A stretch of DNA of 49,782 bases from DATCRE01 sp964235605 (GTDB lineage Bacteria; Bacteroidota; Bacteroidia; Cytophagales; Cyclobacteriaceae). Location: assembly GCA_964235605.1 (NCBI GenBank), contig CAXSCR010000035.1:1-49782 (forward strand), written 5' to 3'. Below are positions 8,240 through 17,466 of the stretch, in pieces; positions within the stretch are counted from its first letter, which is position 1, and the number at the start of each line of letters is the position of its first letter. Under the pieces are notes generated by a model that saw only the letters and a program-made list of their open reading frames with translations, was not told the DNA's origin and searched no databases. Position numbers and translations under genes: made by a program.

Positions 8240-9151
8240 TTAAAGATCTTTCATGAGATATCCGTACAAATCAATCATACTTTTAATGTCTTGCTTATGC
8301 ACTTTTTCTGCTGGTGTGTGTGCATTTTGTTCAGGTGCACCCACAAAGCACCAATCGAAAGGATAAGGCGCTAACTGCAATTCGCGACCATCACTTGAAC
8401 CGGACCCTTCTACCTCTAGTTGAAAATCTGTATTGTGTTTTTTAGCGATCTCAATTATTTTATTAACGAAACTTTTTCGTGGCAAATTTCTATCACGCAA
8501 TGAAATAGCAACGCCTTTTCCTGGCTCAACACCATCTGATACCCAGGTGATGTCAGAAATGAGTGCTTGCCTAACGTTCCATTTTTCATAAATAAATTTG
8601 GCTAAATAAGGAACAGAACCGCCACCATGCTCTTCCCAACAGCTGAATACAATAACTCCATCTTTTAATTTCTCTGCCACGATCAATGCACTATAAACTC
8701 CAAGTCTGTTATCTAAATACGGAGACTGGATGTAGCTTTTGCTATCGATGAAATCAATTTTGTAGGTAAGCTCTGTGCCCCTTTCAATTTGTCGACCAAA
8801 TTTATAGAAGGCATGGTTGTCATTATCATATTCTAATTCACATTCTATTTCACCAAGACTATCTTCACCAACCAATTTTGTACCCATGCTTGCATCTGGG
8901 CTGCCTATTGGAAGTAACTGATTGAAGTAGCGCACCGTAAAACCGATGGAATCTATGTGTGCAAAGATTGCGGTACGGGGCTTACCAAATTTTAATATAA
9001 GACAATCTTGAAAATCTTCGCCATGATAAATTTCTGGTTGCACTTTCCAGGTTTTCATTGCTTTAGTGATATACGTAAGAAGAAATTCCTTCATTCGTAT
9101 TTCATTTCCTGATGGTGCATGTACTTGGCAGAGTTGTTTCAGTAGTTTCAT
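8240..9151 (-). CDS. M42 family metallo-aminopeptidase
   Basis: Cytosolic-type dinuclear metal aminopeptidase (FrvX / glutamyl aminopeptidase family), 303 residues with no signal peptide. Metal and catalytic residues can be placed: His65 and Asp67 (AHIDS), Asp147 (YLDNR), Glu173-Glu174 (WEEHG), Asp200 (SDITW) and His278 (NAHTP). It is shorter than typical M42 enzymes (about 340-360). It probably trims peptides released by other peptidases; substrate preference is unknown. Confidence 0.85.
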   Translation of the reverse strand: MKLLKQLCQVHAPSGNEIRMKEFLLTYITKAMKTWKVQPEIYHGEDFQDCLILKFGKPRTAIFAHIDSIGFTVRYFNQLLPIGSPDASMGTKLVGEDSLGEIECELEYDNDNHAFYKFGRQIERGTELTYKIDFIDSKSYIQSPYLDNRLGVYSALIVAEKLKDGVIVFSCWEEHGGGSVPYLAKFIYEKWNVRQALISDITWVSDGVEPGKGVAISLRDRNLPRKSFVNKIIEIAKKHNTDFQLEVEGSGSSDGRELQLAPYPFDWCFVGAPEQNAHTPAEKVHKQDIKSMIDLYGYLMKDL

Positions 9152-9205
9152 TGACCTGATTGTGAATTCGCCGTAAATATAGTTACTATTACTAGAGCGG
9201 TGTGG

Positions 9206-9237
9206 TTGATATACTTTAGACTTTTGGTTTAAATTTG
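9206..9237 (+). promoter_or_regulatory. Promoter of the 9310 membrane protein gene
   Basis: TTG (9206-9208), 21-base spacer, TAAATTTG (9230-9237), a full -7 match. An imperfect hairpin follows (TTGGAAGGCG at 9235-9244 with CGCCTCCAA at 9258-9266, one bulge) and would lie near the 5' end of the leader. Confidence 0.45.
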
Positions 9238-9309
9238 GAAGGCGGCATATAAAGTATCGCCTCCAATAATTTATAGGTGGAGATCAGCATGTGCTGAATA
9301 TTAACACGT

Positions 9310-9768
9310 ATGGGAGAAACAATTTTAAAAATTATATCTGTTTATTTTTCTTGCATGCTTAAGTTTATCCTTGGGCCCTTGGGGGGATATGCTGCAGGCC
9401 TGCATATTATAACAACGATACTGACAACCATTGCCGGTATGATGACCATCGTATTGTTTTTTACGTTGTCTGGTACGTGGCTGCGTCAAAATGTATTGTC
9501 ACGTTTTTTTAAATCAAAAAATCCGTCTAAGGCTAGAAACAGAAAGTTTATTGTGTTCTGGAGAAAGTATGGACTTGTAGGAGTGGCTACATTAACACCT
9601 ATCATATTTACACCCATTGGCGGAACAATTCTAGCTATCACCTCAGGTAGCCCGAAGGATAAAATTATAACCTACATGTTAATTAGTGCAGTTTTTTGGG
9701 CAGTTATATTCAGTGGGTTAATTTATTTCTTTGGCAATGAGGTATTGCCTGAATGGATGAAGCCATAA
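9310..9768 (+). CDS. Small multidrug export family membrane protein
   Basis: 152-residue integral membrane protein with four hydrophobic segments (about 15-33, 35-57, 85-110 and 120-145). The family hallmark GPLGGYAAGL follows the first helix, and TPIIFTPIGG sits in the third segment. This fits the Sm_multidrug_ex family (PF06695), whose transport role is presumed, not proven. It is a single gene between divergent and convergent neighbours. Confidence 0.65.
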   Translation: MGETILKIISVYFSCMLKFILGPLGGYAAGLHIITTILTTIAGMMTIVLFFTLSGTWLRQNVLSRFFKSKNPSKARNRKFIVFWRKYGLVGVATLTPIIFTPIGGTILAITSGSPKDKIITYMLISAVFWAVIFSGLIYFFGNEVLPEWMKP

Positions 9769-9965
9769 GGAGGGTGCATTGTACAGCGCCATCGTTCATC
9801 ATAGTTGGGAGAATATGAATGTAAATTTGAGAGTGAAATTAGTAATTGGAAATTTTAATTTTTGTTATAATTAAATTACATGACTTCATATTTGGTATAC
9901 GTTTGTTAACATTAGTTCTAAATCTGTCGACCTAGTCTTGGAGCTCAGGTCGTATTATTATCAGA

Positions 9966-10871
9966 TTACGTTATATTATTATCAGGTAAGATTTCAATAT
10001 CACGTATTAAAACCTTTTTAGCGATACGTTGTGCAGTGGGTGTAGCTGCTAAACCGCCGAGTGCTGTTTCTTTATAGCGTGTTTCCATGCTTGCACCAAT
10101 TTCTCCCAACGCCTCTATGACCTCATCAACAGGAATAACACTACTTACATCTGCCAGTGCAATTTGTGCTGAGCTGTTGGCAATTGCAGCAGCACTCGCA
10201 TTACGTACTACACAGGGTATTTCTACCAGGCCCGCCACCGGGTCACAAACTAATCCAAGCATACATTGAATGGTAATAGCCACGGCGTTGAATAGCTGAT
10301 CGATTGATCCGTTTAAACAAAAAACAATAGCACCTGAAGCCATTGCCGCAGCGCTGCCTGTTTCTGCCTGACAACCACCTACTGCGCCAGAAACCGAAGC
10401 CCGTTGCTCTATGAGTAAAGCAATGCCGGCACATACTAGCAGTGCCTCAATAATTTTTTCATCTGCGATGTTATGAATCTCTTGCAACGTGTATAATACG
10501 CCCGGCATAATACCTGATGCACCTGCCGTAGGTGCGGCCACAACCCTACCCATGCAACTGTTAACTTCTTTTGCTGCAAGTGCACGTGCAATAAGATTTT
10601 GAAATTCTTTTGACAGCACGGCTTGATGGTGTCGGTAAACTTTTTTTGCACCATTGTTAATCATGCCCGATCGCGAAGTCATATCTTCCTCAAGACCCGT
10701 ATGAACTGCTTCTTTCATTACCTTCCAGGCTAAAGCAAGACCATCGAATATCTCTTTGTCAGTTCTGCTTTTTTGTTCTCGTTCGTATTCAAGAACAATG
10801 GCGCTGAGTGACATATTATGTTTAGCTGCATAATTTTTCCATTCTGCAAATGATTCAAAGAGGAAAGCCAT
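9966..10871 (-). CDS. sdaAA: L-serine dehydratase, Fe-S dependent, alpha subunit
   Basis: Deaminates L-serine to pyruvate and ammonia using a [4Fe-4S] cluster; 301 residues. Conserved cysteines are Cys167 (GGCQAE), Cys209 (VCDPVAG) and Cys220 (EIPC), the expected cluster ligands; SCMGRVVAAPTAGASG near 105-120 is the substrate region. The length matches stand-alone alpha chains, but no beta subunit gene is in the window. Together with gcvP it links serine and glycine use. The last codons lie by an imperfect inverted repeat (CGACCT / AGGTCG, 9926-9954). Confidence 0.9.
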   Translation of the reverse strand: MAFLFESFAEWKNYAAKHNMSLSAIVLEYEREQKSRTDKEIFDGLALAWKVMKEAVHTGLEEDMTSRSGMINNGAKKVYRHHQAVLSKEFQNLIARALAAKEVNSCMGRVVAAPTAGASGIMPGVLYTLQEIHNIADEKIIEALLVCAGIALLIEQRASVSGAVGGCQAETGSAAAMASGAIVFCLNGSIDQLFNAVAITIQCMLGLVCDPVAGLVEIPCVVRNASAAAIANSSAQIALADVSSVIPVDEVIEALGEIGASMETRYKETALGGLAATPTAQRIAKKVLIRDIEILPDNNIT

Positions 10872-11048
10872 AATGAGGAATGGTTAGTGTGAGGTAAGAG
10901 AATATCTACTATAATTTCATCATTTTTCGGATACTTTTAAAACGACTAGGAGCCCGTATTGGTTCCGACACATGGTGCGCCTTTTTGCTATATTGCTTTG
11001 TGATAAGCAATGCTTACATTAACCTGTAATTAATAACGTAAACTATAC

Positions 11049-12419
11049 ATGAAGTCAATTGTATTATCTCTATTACTGTCCGCATTGTCACTAACCGCCT
11101 TCTCTCAAGATGATGTTACCATAAAAGACATTTATAACTGGGAGCTTACTAAAGGAAAAACCTATTCTATGCTTGAATATCTGGCTACGCAGATTGGTCC
11201 ACGATTAAGCGGCTCGCCAGGTGCCGCGGCGGGTGTTGAATGGGGTAGACATACTATGGAAGACTTTGGATTTGATTCTGTGTGGCTTCAGCCCGTAATG
11301 GTACCGCATTGGGTGCGTGGCCAACATGAAATTGCCCGGATTACTAACAGCAAAAAGATGGGTACTGTTGAGTTAAATATTTGTGCTTTAGGTAACGCCG
11401 TGGGTACAGGTGCTTCCGGCATATTAGGAAATATTGTGGAGGTTAAAAGCTTAGATGAAGTAAGGCACTTGGGTACTAAGAATATAACAGGTAAAATCGT
11501 TTTTTATAACCGACCAATGGATGCAGCTAAACTCAACGCGTTCGTTGCGTATGCGGGTGCAGTTGATCAGCGTGTATTTGGTGCGAGTACAGCAGCTAAG
11601 TATGGTGCAATAGGTGTAATTGTACGTTCCATGAGTTTGAACCAAGAGGATTACCCACATACGGGTACACTTGTTTATGATTCCACTATTACGAAGATTC
11701 CTGCTGTAGCTGTTAGTACGAAACATGCTGAACTACTCAGTAAGCTGTTGAAGGAAGAGAAGAGTCTTCAGCTTTACATTGAAACGCATTGCCAAATGTT
11801 GGCGGATGCACCTTCATTTAATGTAATTGGAGAGATAAAGGGATCGGTCCATAAAGAGGAAATCATTTTGGTTGGTGGCCATCTTGATTCCTGGGATCTG
11901 GCACAAGGTGCACATGACGATGGAGCAGGTGTGGTGCAATCAATAGAAGTGTTGCGCATTCTTAATGCACTGGGTTATAAACCAAAGCGAACTATACGCG
12001 CAGTTCTTTTCATGAATGAGGAGAATGGTTTGCGTGGCGGGAAGGAGTACGCTCGACAAGCGGGAATAAAAAATGAAAAACATATTGCTGCCATAGAATC
12101 AGATGAAGGTGGTTTTACACCACGTGGATTTTCAATGGATGCTTCAGACGTAGTGATGAATAAAATAAAAAGTTGGGCATCTTTACTTGAATCATATGGT
12201 CTCACCGAATTTACGGGTAACGGCGGTGGTGCTGATATTGGTCCATTAGGCACCCAACAAGGAACGCCAATGATTGGTTACTCACCCGATTCGCAACGTT
12301 ACTTCAGCTACCATCATACAAAGGAGGATACCTTTGATAAGGTAAATAAGCGAGAGTTAGAATTAGGAGCTGCAGCTATGACCGCGCTTGTTTACTTGAT
12401 CGATCAACATGGCTTGTAA
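11049..12419 (+). CDS. Secreted M28 family peptidase with PA domain
   Basis: Exported zinc aminopeptidase or carboxypeptidase, 456 residues. The signal peptide is residues 1-19 (ends AFSQ). A protease-associated (PA) domain lies near 130-235. The M28 catalytic domain has His278 and Asp280 (GGHLDSWD), bridging Asp in HDDGAG (289-294), the Glu pair in NEENG, Glu/Asp in ESDEGG and the last His in YHHT. The set is complete, so it should be active. It likely degrades peptides in the periplasm or outside the cell. It ends at a strong bidirectional hairpin. Confidence 0.92.
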   Translation: MKSIVLSLLLSALSLTAFSQDDVTIKDIYNWELTKGKTYSMLEYLATQIGPRLSGSPGAAAGVEWGRHTMEDFGFDSVWLQPVMVPHWVRGQHEIARITNSKKMGTVELNICALGNAVGTGASGILGNIVEVKSLDEVRHLGTKNITGKIVFYNRPMDAAKLNAFVAYAGAVDQRVFGASTAAKYGAIGVIVRSMSLNQEDYPHTGTLVYDSTITKIPAVAVSTKHAELLSKLLKEEKSLQLYIETHCQMLADAPSFNVIGEIKGSVHKEEIILVGGHLDSWDLAQGAHDDGAGVVQSIEVLRILNALGYKPKRTIRAVLFMNEENGLRGGKEYARQAGIKNEKHIAAIESDEGGFTPRGFSMDASDVVMNKIKSWASLLESYGLTEFTGNGGGADIGPLGTQQGTPMIGYSPDSQRYFSYHHTKEDTFDKVNKRELELGAAAMTALVYLIDQHGL

Positions 12420-12447
12420 GCAAGTTAATAAGTAGAAACCTTAAATT

Positions 12448-12482
12448 AATGAAGGCCAATGCTTAAATCATTGGCCTTCATT
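12448..12482. terminator. Bidirectional terminator hairpin
   Basis: A perfect 14-bp stem (AATGAAGGCCAATG / CATTGGCCTTCATT) with loop CTTAAAT lies between the ends of two convergent genes, the M28 peptidase and the sugar dehydrogenase. The U-tract is weak on both sides. Confidence 0.75.
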
Positions 12483-12487
12483 CATTA

Positions 12488-13627
12488 TTACTTGGTATTT
12501 ATTATTTGTTCTGTTGACATAACAATAATTCGGTCATCAATTGATAATGGATCGCCACGACCATCTTGATTGGTCACAGCGATATACATATTTCCATCCG
12601 GTCCTTGTACAACATTTCGCAGTCTGCCAAATTTATTATAGAGATACCGCTCAACGGTATCTATTTTTGTGTGATCAGATGGGTTAAAAATAACTCTGAA
12701 TAATGCTTTACCTCGTAAGCCAGTATAGACCATAGAACCAGTCCATGCACCCTGAGTCACAAAAAATGCTCCCGTTGGTGCCCATGTAGCTGTATCACCA
12801 CTATGATAAACCGGTGTCTCCATATCAGCGTGTGTTTCTGATCCGATAATTACTGGCCAGCCGTAATTATGACCAGGCAAAATACGATTGATTTCATCAC
12901 GACAGCAGCCTTGCTCCTCAGAAGGACCATGTTCTGTAGACCATAGATCGTTTGTACCAGGTTGGAAAGCTATGCCTTGTGGATTACGATGCCCATAGGA
13001 ATAAATATAAGAATTAGGAAATGGATTATCTTCCGGGATACCACCATCGCGTGTCATCCTTAGAATTTTTCCATTGAGTGAAGATAAATCTTGCGCGACT
13101 TCGGGTTCAAATCTTTCGCCAATGGCCCAATACAACATGCCATCAGGGCCAAACTCCAACGGTCCACTATTGTGAATGTAATTGCCTTCAATTCCATCTA
13201 ATAAAACCTTATCAAAAACAGGCGTTTTCGTTGAAGCATCTTCTTTGTATCTCACTAACTTATTAATAAGTTTTAACGGGCTTTTGCTTGCAGCATACGT
13301 ATATCCCATATACACAAATCCATTTTGATCAAAGTTAGGATCAAGTGTTATACCTAGAAGTCCTGATTCTCCTATTTCAAGAACTACAGTATCGAGGTTT
13401 AGCCATGTCTTTGTATTTTTATTCTCCACAACTGATACCACTCCGGGCCTTTGTGTAAAAAAGAGTCTGCCATCCGGAGCGAATACCATTTCCCAAGGTG
13501 TATCCAAATGATCAGCGTAATTTGTTTCATTCGAGGTTTCGTCATCATCGTCATTACACGCACTTACACTCATGCCAATGATAACAAGGAATGATAGCCA
13601 GACTAATACGTTTAAAGTTATTTTCAT
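12488..13627 (-). CDS. PQQ-type sugar dehydrogenase lipoprotein
   Basis: Six-bladed beta-propeller of the soluble glucose / sorbosone dehydrogenase family; 379 residues. The signal peptide ends in lipobox SVSAC, and the mature protein begins Cys-Asn-Asp-Asp-Asp-Asp, an acidic tag like the export signal of surface lipoproteins in this phylum. Family marks: DTPWEMVFAPDGRLFFTQR, HNSGPLEFGPDGMLY, GHRNPQGIAFQP and EHGP, which hold the likely catalytic His and PQQ site. An in-frame ATG eight codons upstream (13651) is possible, but MKITLNV gives a cleaner signal peptide. Second gene of an operon with the DUF4142 protein. Whether it binds PQQ is inference. Confidence 0.87.
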   Translation of the reverse strand: MKITLNVLVWLSFLVIIGMSVSACNDDDDETSNETNYADHLDTPWEMVFAPDGRLFFTQRPGVVSVVENKNTKTWLNLDTVVLEIGESGLLGITLDPNFDQNGFVYMGYTYAASKSPLKLINKLVRYKEDASTKTPVFDKVLLDGIEGNYIHNSGPLEFGPDGMLYWAIGERFEPEVAQDLSSLNGKILRMTRDGGIPEDNPFPNSYIYSYGHRNPQGIAFQPGTNDLWSTEHGPSEEQGCCRDEINRILPGHNYGWPVIIGSETHADMETPVYHSGDTATWAPTGAFFVTQGAWTGSMVYTGLRGKALFRVIFNPSDHTKIDTVERYLYNKFGRLRNVVQGPDGNMYIAVTNQDGRGDPLSIDDRIIVMSTEQIINTK

Positions 13628-13659
13628 TTTTAAAAATTTTAAGTGAATCATATAAATTA

Positions 13660-14181
13660 TTATGGATGTGCCATTACATTATAAATGGAATCAGCCTTTT
13701 GCAAGTGCATTCTTATGTGGGGCAAATATTTCATTGCATAATCTCTCGCCTGCTGATCATCACCCTCTGATATCTCGGATTCAAATAAAGTTATCGCATT
13801 TTGATGGTCTGCGATCTGGCTTCGCATATAGGCACTGTCGAATGAGTAACCACTAAAACTCATAAGATGTTTTTTTAATTGTTGATGCGCCGGATCTGGC
13901 GCCGCAGGTAGGGTGACCTGTTTATTATTTGTAAGTGATTCTAGTTCTATTAATGCTTGCGTATGTTCAGTTGCCATCATAGCACCAAACATTTGGACAC
14001 CTTCAATAGATGATTTAGTAGATGCTAATTGCCCCGCATCAATTTCCGCATGATTAACGTATCCTGCGTTTATTAAAAAAGAACGATCTGTTTCATTGAT
14101 ACCAACATCATCGTCATTACATGCACCTAGCATTACCGATGTTAAGGTAAGCGTCCACAATATTTTTTTCATATTCCTCAC
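13660..14181 (-). CDS. DUF4142 lipoprotein
   Basis: 173 residues, helical ferritin-like DUF4142 family, function unknown. Signal peptide with lipobox LGAC, then Cys-Asn-Asp-Asp-Asp, nearly the same acidic tag as its operon partner. The family pattern is visible: FLINAGYVNHAEIDAGQLA, MMATEHTQA, DPAHQQ and DHQNAITLFESE. Start at 14181; an ATG three codons later (MKKILW) is equally good. It lies about 30 bp upstream of the sugar dehydrogenase, so both probably go to the cell surface together. Confidence 0.85.
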   Translation of the reverse strand: MRNMKKILWTLTLTSVMLGACNDDDVGINETDRSFLINAGYVNHAEIDAGQLASTKSSIEGVQMFGAMMATEHTQALIELESLTNNKQVTLPAAPDPAHQQLKKHLMSFSGYSFDSAYMRSQIADHQNAITLFESEISEGDDQQARDYAMKYLPHIRMHLQKADSIYNVMAHP

Positions 14182-14281
14182 TGTTAAGTCTGGTGAATAG
14201 ATATAAAAAACTGTGCTAGCACTTTTATGCTATCAATTAATATGCTTACTGTCTTTGCATACGCTTAATTTCAGGTATTTA

Positions 14282-14310
14282 CGAAAGTATGTAAAGTTGA
14301 GCATTCTCAA
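14282..14310 (-). promoter_or_regulatory. Promoter of the DUF4142 / sugar dehydrogenase operon
   Basis: Minus strand: TTG (14308-14310), 18-base spacer, TACTTTCG (14282-14289), seven of eight -7 matches. It implies a leader of about 100 bases. Confidence 0.4.
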
Positions 14311-14469
14311 CAATTATTGAATAGAATACAATCAATAAGAAGAAGTGATTTATTTTTATCACTATGCTGTATCTTGCCTTGAAAATAAATAACCAGCATG
14401 CATTTGCATGCTAATCATAATAATGATTTAGATTACAGCATACAGTTTAAACTAATTGAATACGATTAC

Positions 14470-14985
14470 ATGACAGCAATTATTCCTGCTTCAGCACACG
14501 ACGCGCAAGCTTTAGAGAAGTTAGTGAACTCAGCATATCGTGGTGAAACTTCAAAACAAGGTTGGACAACCGAAGCAGAACTTTTAGATGGAACAAGAAT
14601 AGATACAGCATCCATAATTTCTTTAATAAATAAACCTGACACATTGATATTGAAATATGTTAACGAAGATGATATTCTGGGTTGTGTGGAGCTTAATAAA
14701 ATTGACAATGCCTTATATCTCGGTATGCTCACGGTGCAGCCCAATTTGCAAAGAAAGGGTATAGGCAAGGAATTATTAAAAGCCGCCGAAGAAGAGGCAC
14801 GTAAACAGAAGTGCACGGTAATTTTTATGACGGTAATTTCAATTCGCACAGAATTAATTGCATGGTATCAACGCCATGGATATGTAGATGCTGGGGAACG
14901 AAAGCCCTTTCCCGCCGGGGATTCGCGCTTGGGTATTCCCAAATTCGAACTTGAGTTTGTTGTGCTGGAGAAAAAAGTTAATTAG
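14470..14985 (+). CDS. GNAT family N-acetyltransferase
   Basis: 171-residue cytoplasmic acyl-CoA transferase. The acetyl-CoA site is clear: LGMLTVQPNLQRKGIGKELLKAAEE (strand 4 and the Q/RxxGxG/A loop). The C-terminal WYQRHGYVDAGERKPFP segment and strand fit the fold. The frame is open 24 codons further up (ATG at 14398), but that part is not GNAT-like, so MTAIIP at 14470 is chosen. Substrate unknown. It is divergent from the DUF4142 operon. Confidence 0.83.
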   Translation: MTAIIPASAHDAQALEKLVNSAYRGETSKQGWTTEAELLDGTRIDTASIISLINKPDTLILKYVNEDDILGCVELNKIDNALYLGMLTVQPNLQRKGIGKELLKAAEEEARKQKCTVIFMTVISIRTELIAWYQRHGYVDAGERKPFPAGDSRLGIPKFELEFVVLEKKVN

Positions 14986-15107
14986 CCCGATTTTCATACA
15001 TGATTGTGGTGCTTTTGGCAAAGTTACTTTCGGTTTTTGGGCCGTATCCAACGAAGCCTTCTAAATGAAGGTAGTTCACTTTATTTATAACTAAAACAAA
15101 CTATTTT

Positions 15108-15839
15108 ATGAAGATCCCCCACATTTTATTGCTGGCGGTTGCCATTTTTTCTGCGTCATGTTCAAAGGATGAGGATGCTGCACCTAGCTTAGAACAGAAG
15201 TCTTTGAGTATTGCTGAAAGTGCTACCGTGATTGAAGCGCCAAGCGCTTTGTTGGCTTCTGAGGATGAACATGCAATGCAGGCCGCAGGCTTGATTAGTA
15301 TGTCTAACTCATTAGGTGCTTATACGTCCTATTTCAATGTGCCAGAAGGAGCAGCAAAATCATCAACCCAAATTTCAGCTTCAAATGCTAGAGTAAAAGC
15401 AACTGGCGATGTTGTTGTTTATGAATGGTCTGATGCTAAAGGTAATAGCGTAGGCTATCAAATAAGTGAGACATCTGATAGCTATGCTTTTGAAGTATTC
15501 ACTAAGTCTACTGGTGCTGATTGGGTAAAATATATCGGAGCTGAAGAAAAGAAAGATAAGAGTTCAGGATTTTTAACAATTTATGACCCTACTTCTGTAG
15601 ATGCGGCGGTTACATTAGTTAGTTATACATGGGGCCATAGTGGTGATATCTTCACATTTACTATGTCTTCTCCCGATGCGTTTGAATTCACGCTATCGGT
15701 AAATAAAAATACAAAAGCTGGAAGCGCGGTTTATTTTGTAGGGGGTAAAAAACAATATGAGATGGCTTGGGATTCAGCAGGAGCGGGTAGCTGGTCAACT
15801 TTTGATGAAAAGGGTGGCACATTAAGTGGTACCTGGTAG
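15108..15839 (+). CDS. Lipoprotein of unknown function
   Basis: 243 residues, no family recognised. The signal peptide ends in lipobox FSASC; the mature start Cys-Ser-Lys-Asp-Glu-Asp is acidic and suggests surface display. The N-terminal part (25-100) is Ala/Ser-rich and probably helical or disordered. The C-terminal part (105-243) is rich in aromatic beta strands with Gly and Lys turns, as in a small beta-barrel or sandwich. It is a single gene with a very strong terminator 20 bp downstream. Confidence 0.75.
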   Translation: MKIPHILLLAVAIFSASCSKDEDAAPSLEQKSLSIAESATVIEAPSALLASEDEHAMQAAGLISMSNSLGAYTSYFNVPEGAAKSSTQISASNARVKATGDVVVYEWSDAKGNSVGYQISETSDSYAFEVFTKSTGADWVKYIGAEEKKDKSSGFLTIYDPTSVDAAVTLVSYTWGHSGDIFTFTMSSPDAFEFTLSVNKNTKAGSAVYFVGGKKQYEMAWDSAGAGSWSTFDEKGGTLSGTW

Positions 15840-15859
15840 TAATCGCCACCTTATTATTA

Positions 15860-15904
15860 AAATCGCCCTGTTCCCAAAAGGAAGAACAGGGCGATTTTTT
15901 TTTA
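15860..15904 (+). terminator. Strong intrinsic terminator
   Basis: A perfect 14-bp stem (AAATCGCCCTGTTC / GAACAGGGCGATTT, 15860-15873 and 15884-15897) with a 10-base loop is followed by a run of T. It ends the lipoprotein gene at 15839. Confidence 0.92.
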
Positions 15905-15958
15905 AACTTAAAGGAAGGCATAATGTTTTATACAAATAAGCATTAACGATTTAATTTA

Positions 15959-16828
15959 ATGAATAGACATCCTTCTGTATTTTTAATATTAGCCAATTTT
16001 ACATTGCTACTTTTTAGTCTTTCAGGATGTGCTTTTAAAAGGGTTTCACGTTTCAAAGACATCACGTATACTATAGCAGACTCCTCTTTAGATAGAAAAA
16101 GGTATCAGCTTAATGTTTTTACACCGCGTAAGCCAAAGGCCTTAAAAGATGTTTTGATCTTTATACATGGTGGTGCCTGGAAGTCGGGCGATAAATCATT
16201 GTACAGCTTTTTTGGAAATCGGATGGCTAGAAAGGATGTGGTGATGGTGATCATTAATTATCCCCTCTCGCCTGTAGCTAACTATACCCAAATGGCTACT
16301 GCTTCTGCAAATGCAGTAAGCTGGGTCGAGAAAAATATTAAAACGTACGGAGGCAATCCTGATAAGATATTTATATCGGGGCACTCAGCTGGCGGTCATC
16401 TTGCTGCTCTGGTGGCTATAAAAGATGCATACTTTGACACCTTACAAATTAAGAATCCCATAAAAGGCATCATATTAATTGATGCCGGTGGATTGGATAT
16501 GTATGGTTATCTTAAAGAAGAAAAATTAGAAACAGGACACAGTTATTATAAAGCATTTACTTTTGACCCTGCCAATTGGAAAGATGCGTCACCACTTTAC
16601 CATTTGCATAAAGGCATGCCGCCAATGTTAATTTATCGCGGTGAAAAAACATATCCATCTATTATCAAAAGCAATGATAAGTTTGAGCGTGCCATGAGAG
16701 ATTATGTAACGCATCCCAACTACCACGTTTTAAAAGGTAAAAAGCATGTGCCGATGATTACGCAATTTTTTAAGCCCTGGAACCCCTTATATAAAGAGAT
16801 TATCGATTTCATGACAGCGACAAAATAA
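15959..16828 (+). CDS. Alpha/beta hydrolase (carboxylesterase-like) lipoprotein
   Basis: 289-residue esterase of the HSL / BD-FAE type. Oxyanion motif HGGAW at 70-74, nucleophile Ser143 in GHSAGGH and likely catalytic His263 (KKHVP); the acid is probably Asp or Glu in the GEKTYPS segment (228-234). The signal peptide ends in lipobox LSGC (Cys24). The residues after it (Ala-Phe-Lys-Arg) lack the acidic tag, so it probably faces the periplasm. It may remove acyl groups from sugars or short esters; substrate not determined. Confidence 0.85.
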   Translation: MNRHPSVFLILANFTLLLFSLSGCAFKRVSRFKDITYTIADSSLDRKRYQLNVFTPRKPKALKDVLIFIHGGAWKSGDKSLYSFFGNRMARKDVVMVIINYPLSPVANYTQMATASANAVSWVEKNIKTYGGNPDKIFISGHSAGGHLAALVAIKDAYFDTLQIKNPIKGIILIDAGGLDMYGYLKEEKLETGHSYYKAFTFDPANWKDASPLYHLHKGMPPMLIYRGEKTYPSIIKSNDKFERAMRDYVTHPNYHVLKGKKHVPMITQFFKPWNPLYKEIIDFMTATK

Positions 16829-16885
16829 TGTGATGGATTTAATTAAACCGTGATTGACTAAAATAAAAACTGTAGCACGTTGATA

Positions 16886-17347
16886 TTAAAAGTCAACCTC
16901 ACCTATAAACTGTGCGTTATTTATAATGTAGATCATTTTGTCAGGATCCTGATCATTAAGGAAGAGCTGTCCTCTAATTTCAATAGGCTTCTCGGTGTAA
17001 GTTATTGGCGTTGTTAAGTTAACTTCAACAACTGTCTCCGGACCTCCTACACCACAAAAAAAACATGCATTTAACGGTTGAGATGAGAGCATAAAATGTG
17101 AACCTTTAATACCGTTTTCGAAGGGAACCATATAGCCGGGCAACGTTATAACCTTTGCGTTTAGCAACTTTATATTCGCACCAAATACAGGCTTTTCATA
17201 TTCACCCAAAACATCATTTGCCTTTAAAAAAGTGATCTCATAAAGCTTCGGCCAAATCAAAGAAGGAAAACCTTTGTATGGACTTTTCTTCTGCGCAAAG
17301 GCGCTTGCTGATAATAAAAGCACTACAAATAATAAATACCTTTTCAT
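16886..17347 (-). CDS. Exported DUF3299-like protein
   Basis: 153 residues. Signal peptide 1-18 (ends ASAFAQ). The pattern LPGYMVPFENG, then HFMLSS and ACFFCGVGGPETVVEV is typical of DUF3299-like small periplasmic proteins. The two cysteines in CFFC could bind metal or form a redox pair, which is inference. The start ATG overlaps by 4 bases (ATGA) the stop of an upstream 40-residue frame, suggesting coupled translation. Confidence 0.7.
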   Translation of the reverse strand: MKRYLLFVVLLLSASAFAQKKSPYKGFPSLIWPKLYEITFLKANDVLGEYEKPVFGANIKLLNAKVITLPGYMVPFENGIKGSHFMLSSQPLNACFFCGVGGPETVVEVNLTTPITYTEKPIEIRGQLFLNDQDPDKMIYIINNAQFIGEVDF

Positions 17348-17466
17348 CTGTATAAATTATGGTTAGAAGATGAGGTTTTTTGATTGGCGGCACACAAGTA
17401 CCCCCACCTATGAAATGGGAATGACGATACGATAAAAACAAACAGGAAGAGAAATAGAATTTTCAT
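17344..17466 (-). CDS. Possible 40-residue membrane or leader peptide
   Basis: A short frame starting MKILFLFLFVFIVSS, a strong hydrophobic N-terminus that looks like a signal anchor, followed by a polar tail (ANQKTSSSNHNLYR). Its TGA overlaps the ATG of the DUF3299-like gene as ATGA, the classic form of translational coupling. No homologue is recognised. It could be a leader peptide, a small membrane protein, or the truncated start of a lost gene. Confidence 0.4.
   Translation of the reverse strand: MKILFLFLFVFIVSSFPFHRWGYLCAANQKTSSSNHNLYR

Noticed and set aside
10918..11048. A possible promoter (TTGCTTTG) before the first M28 gene
   Set aside because: The -7 match is partial and no -33 element lies at a usable distance.
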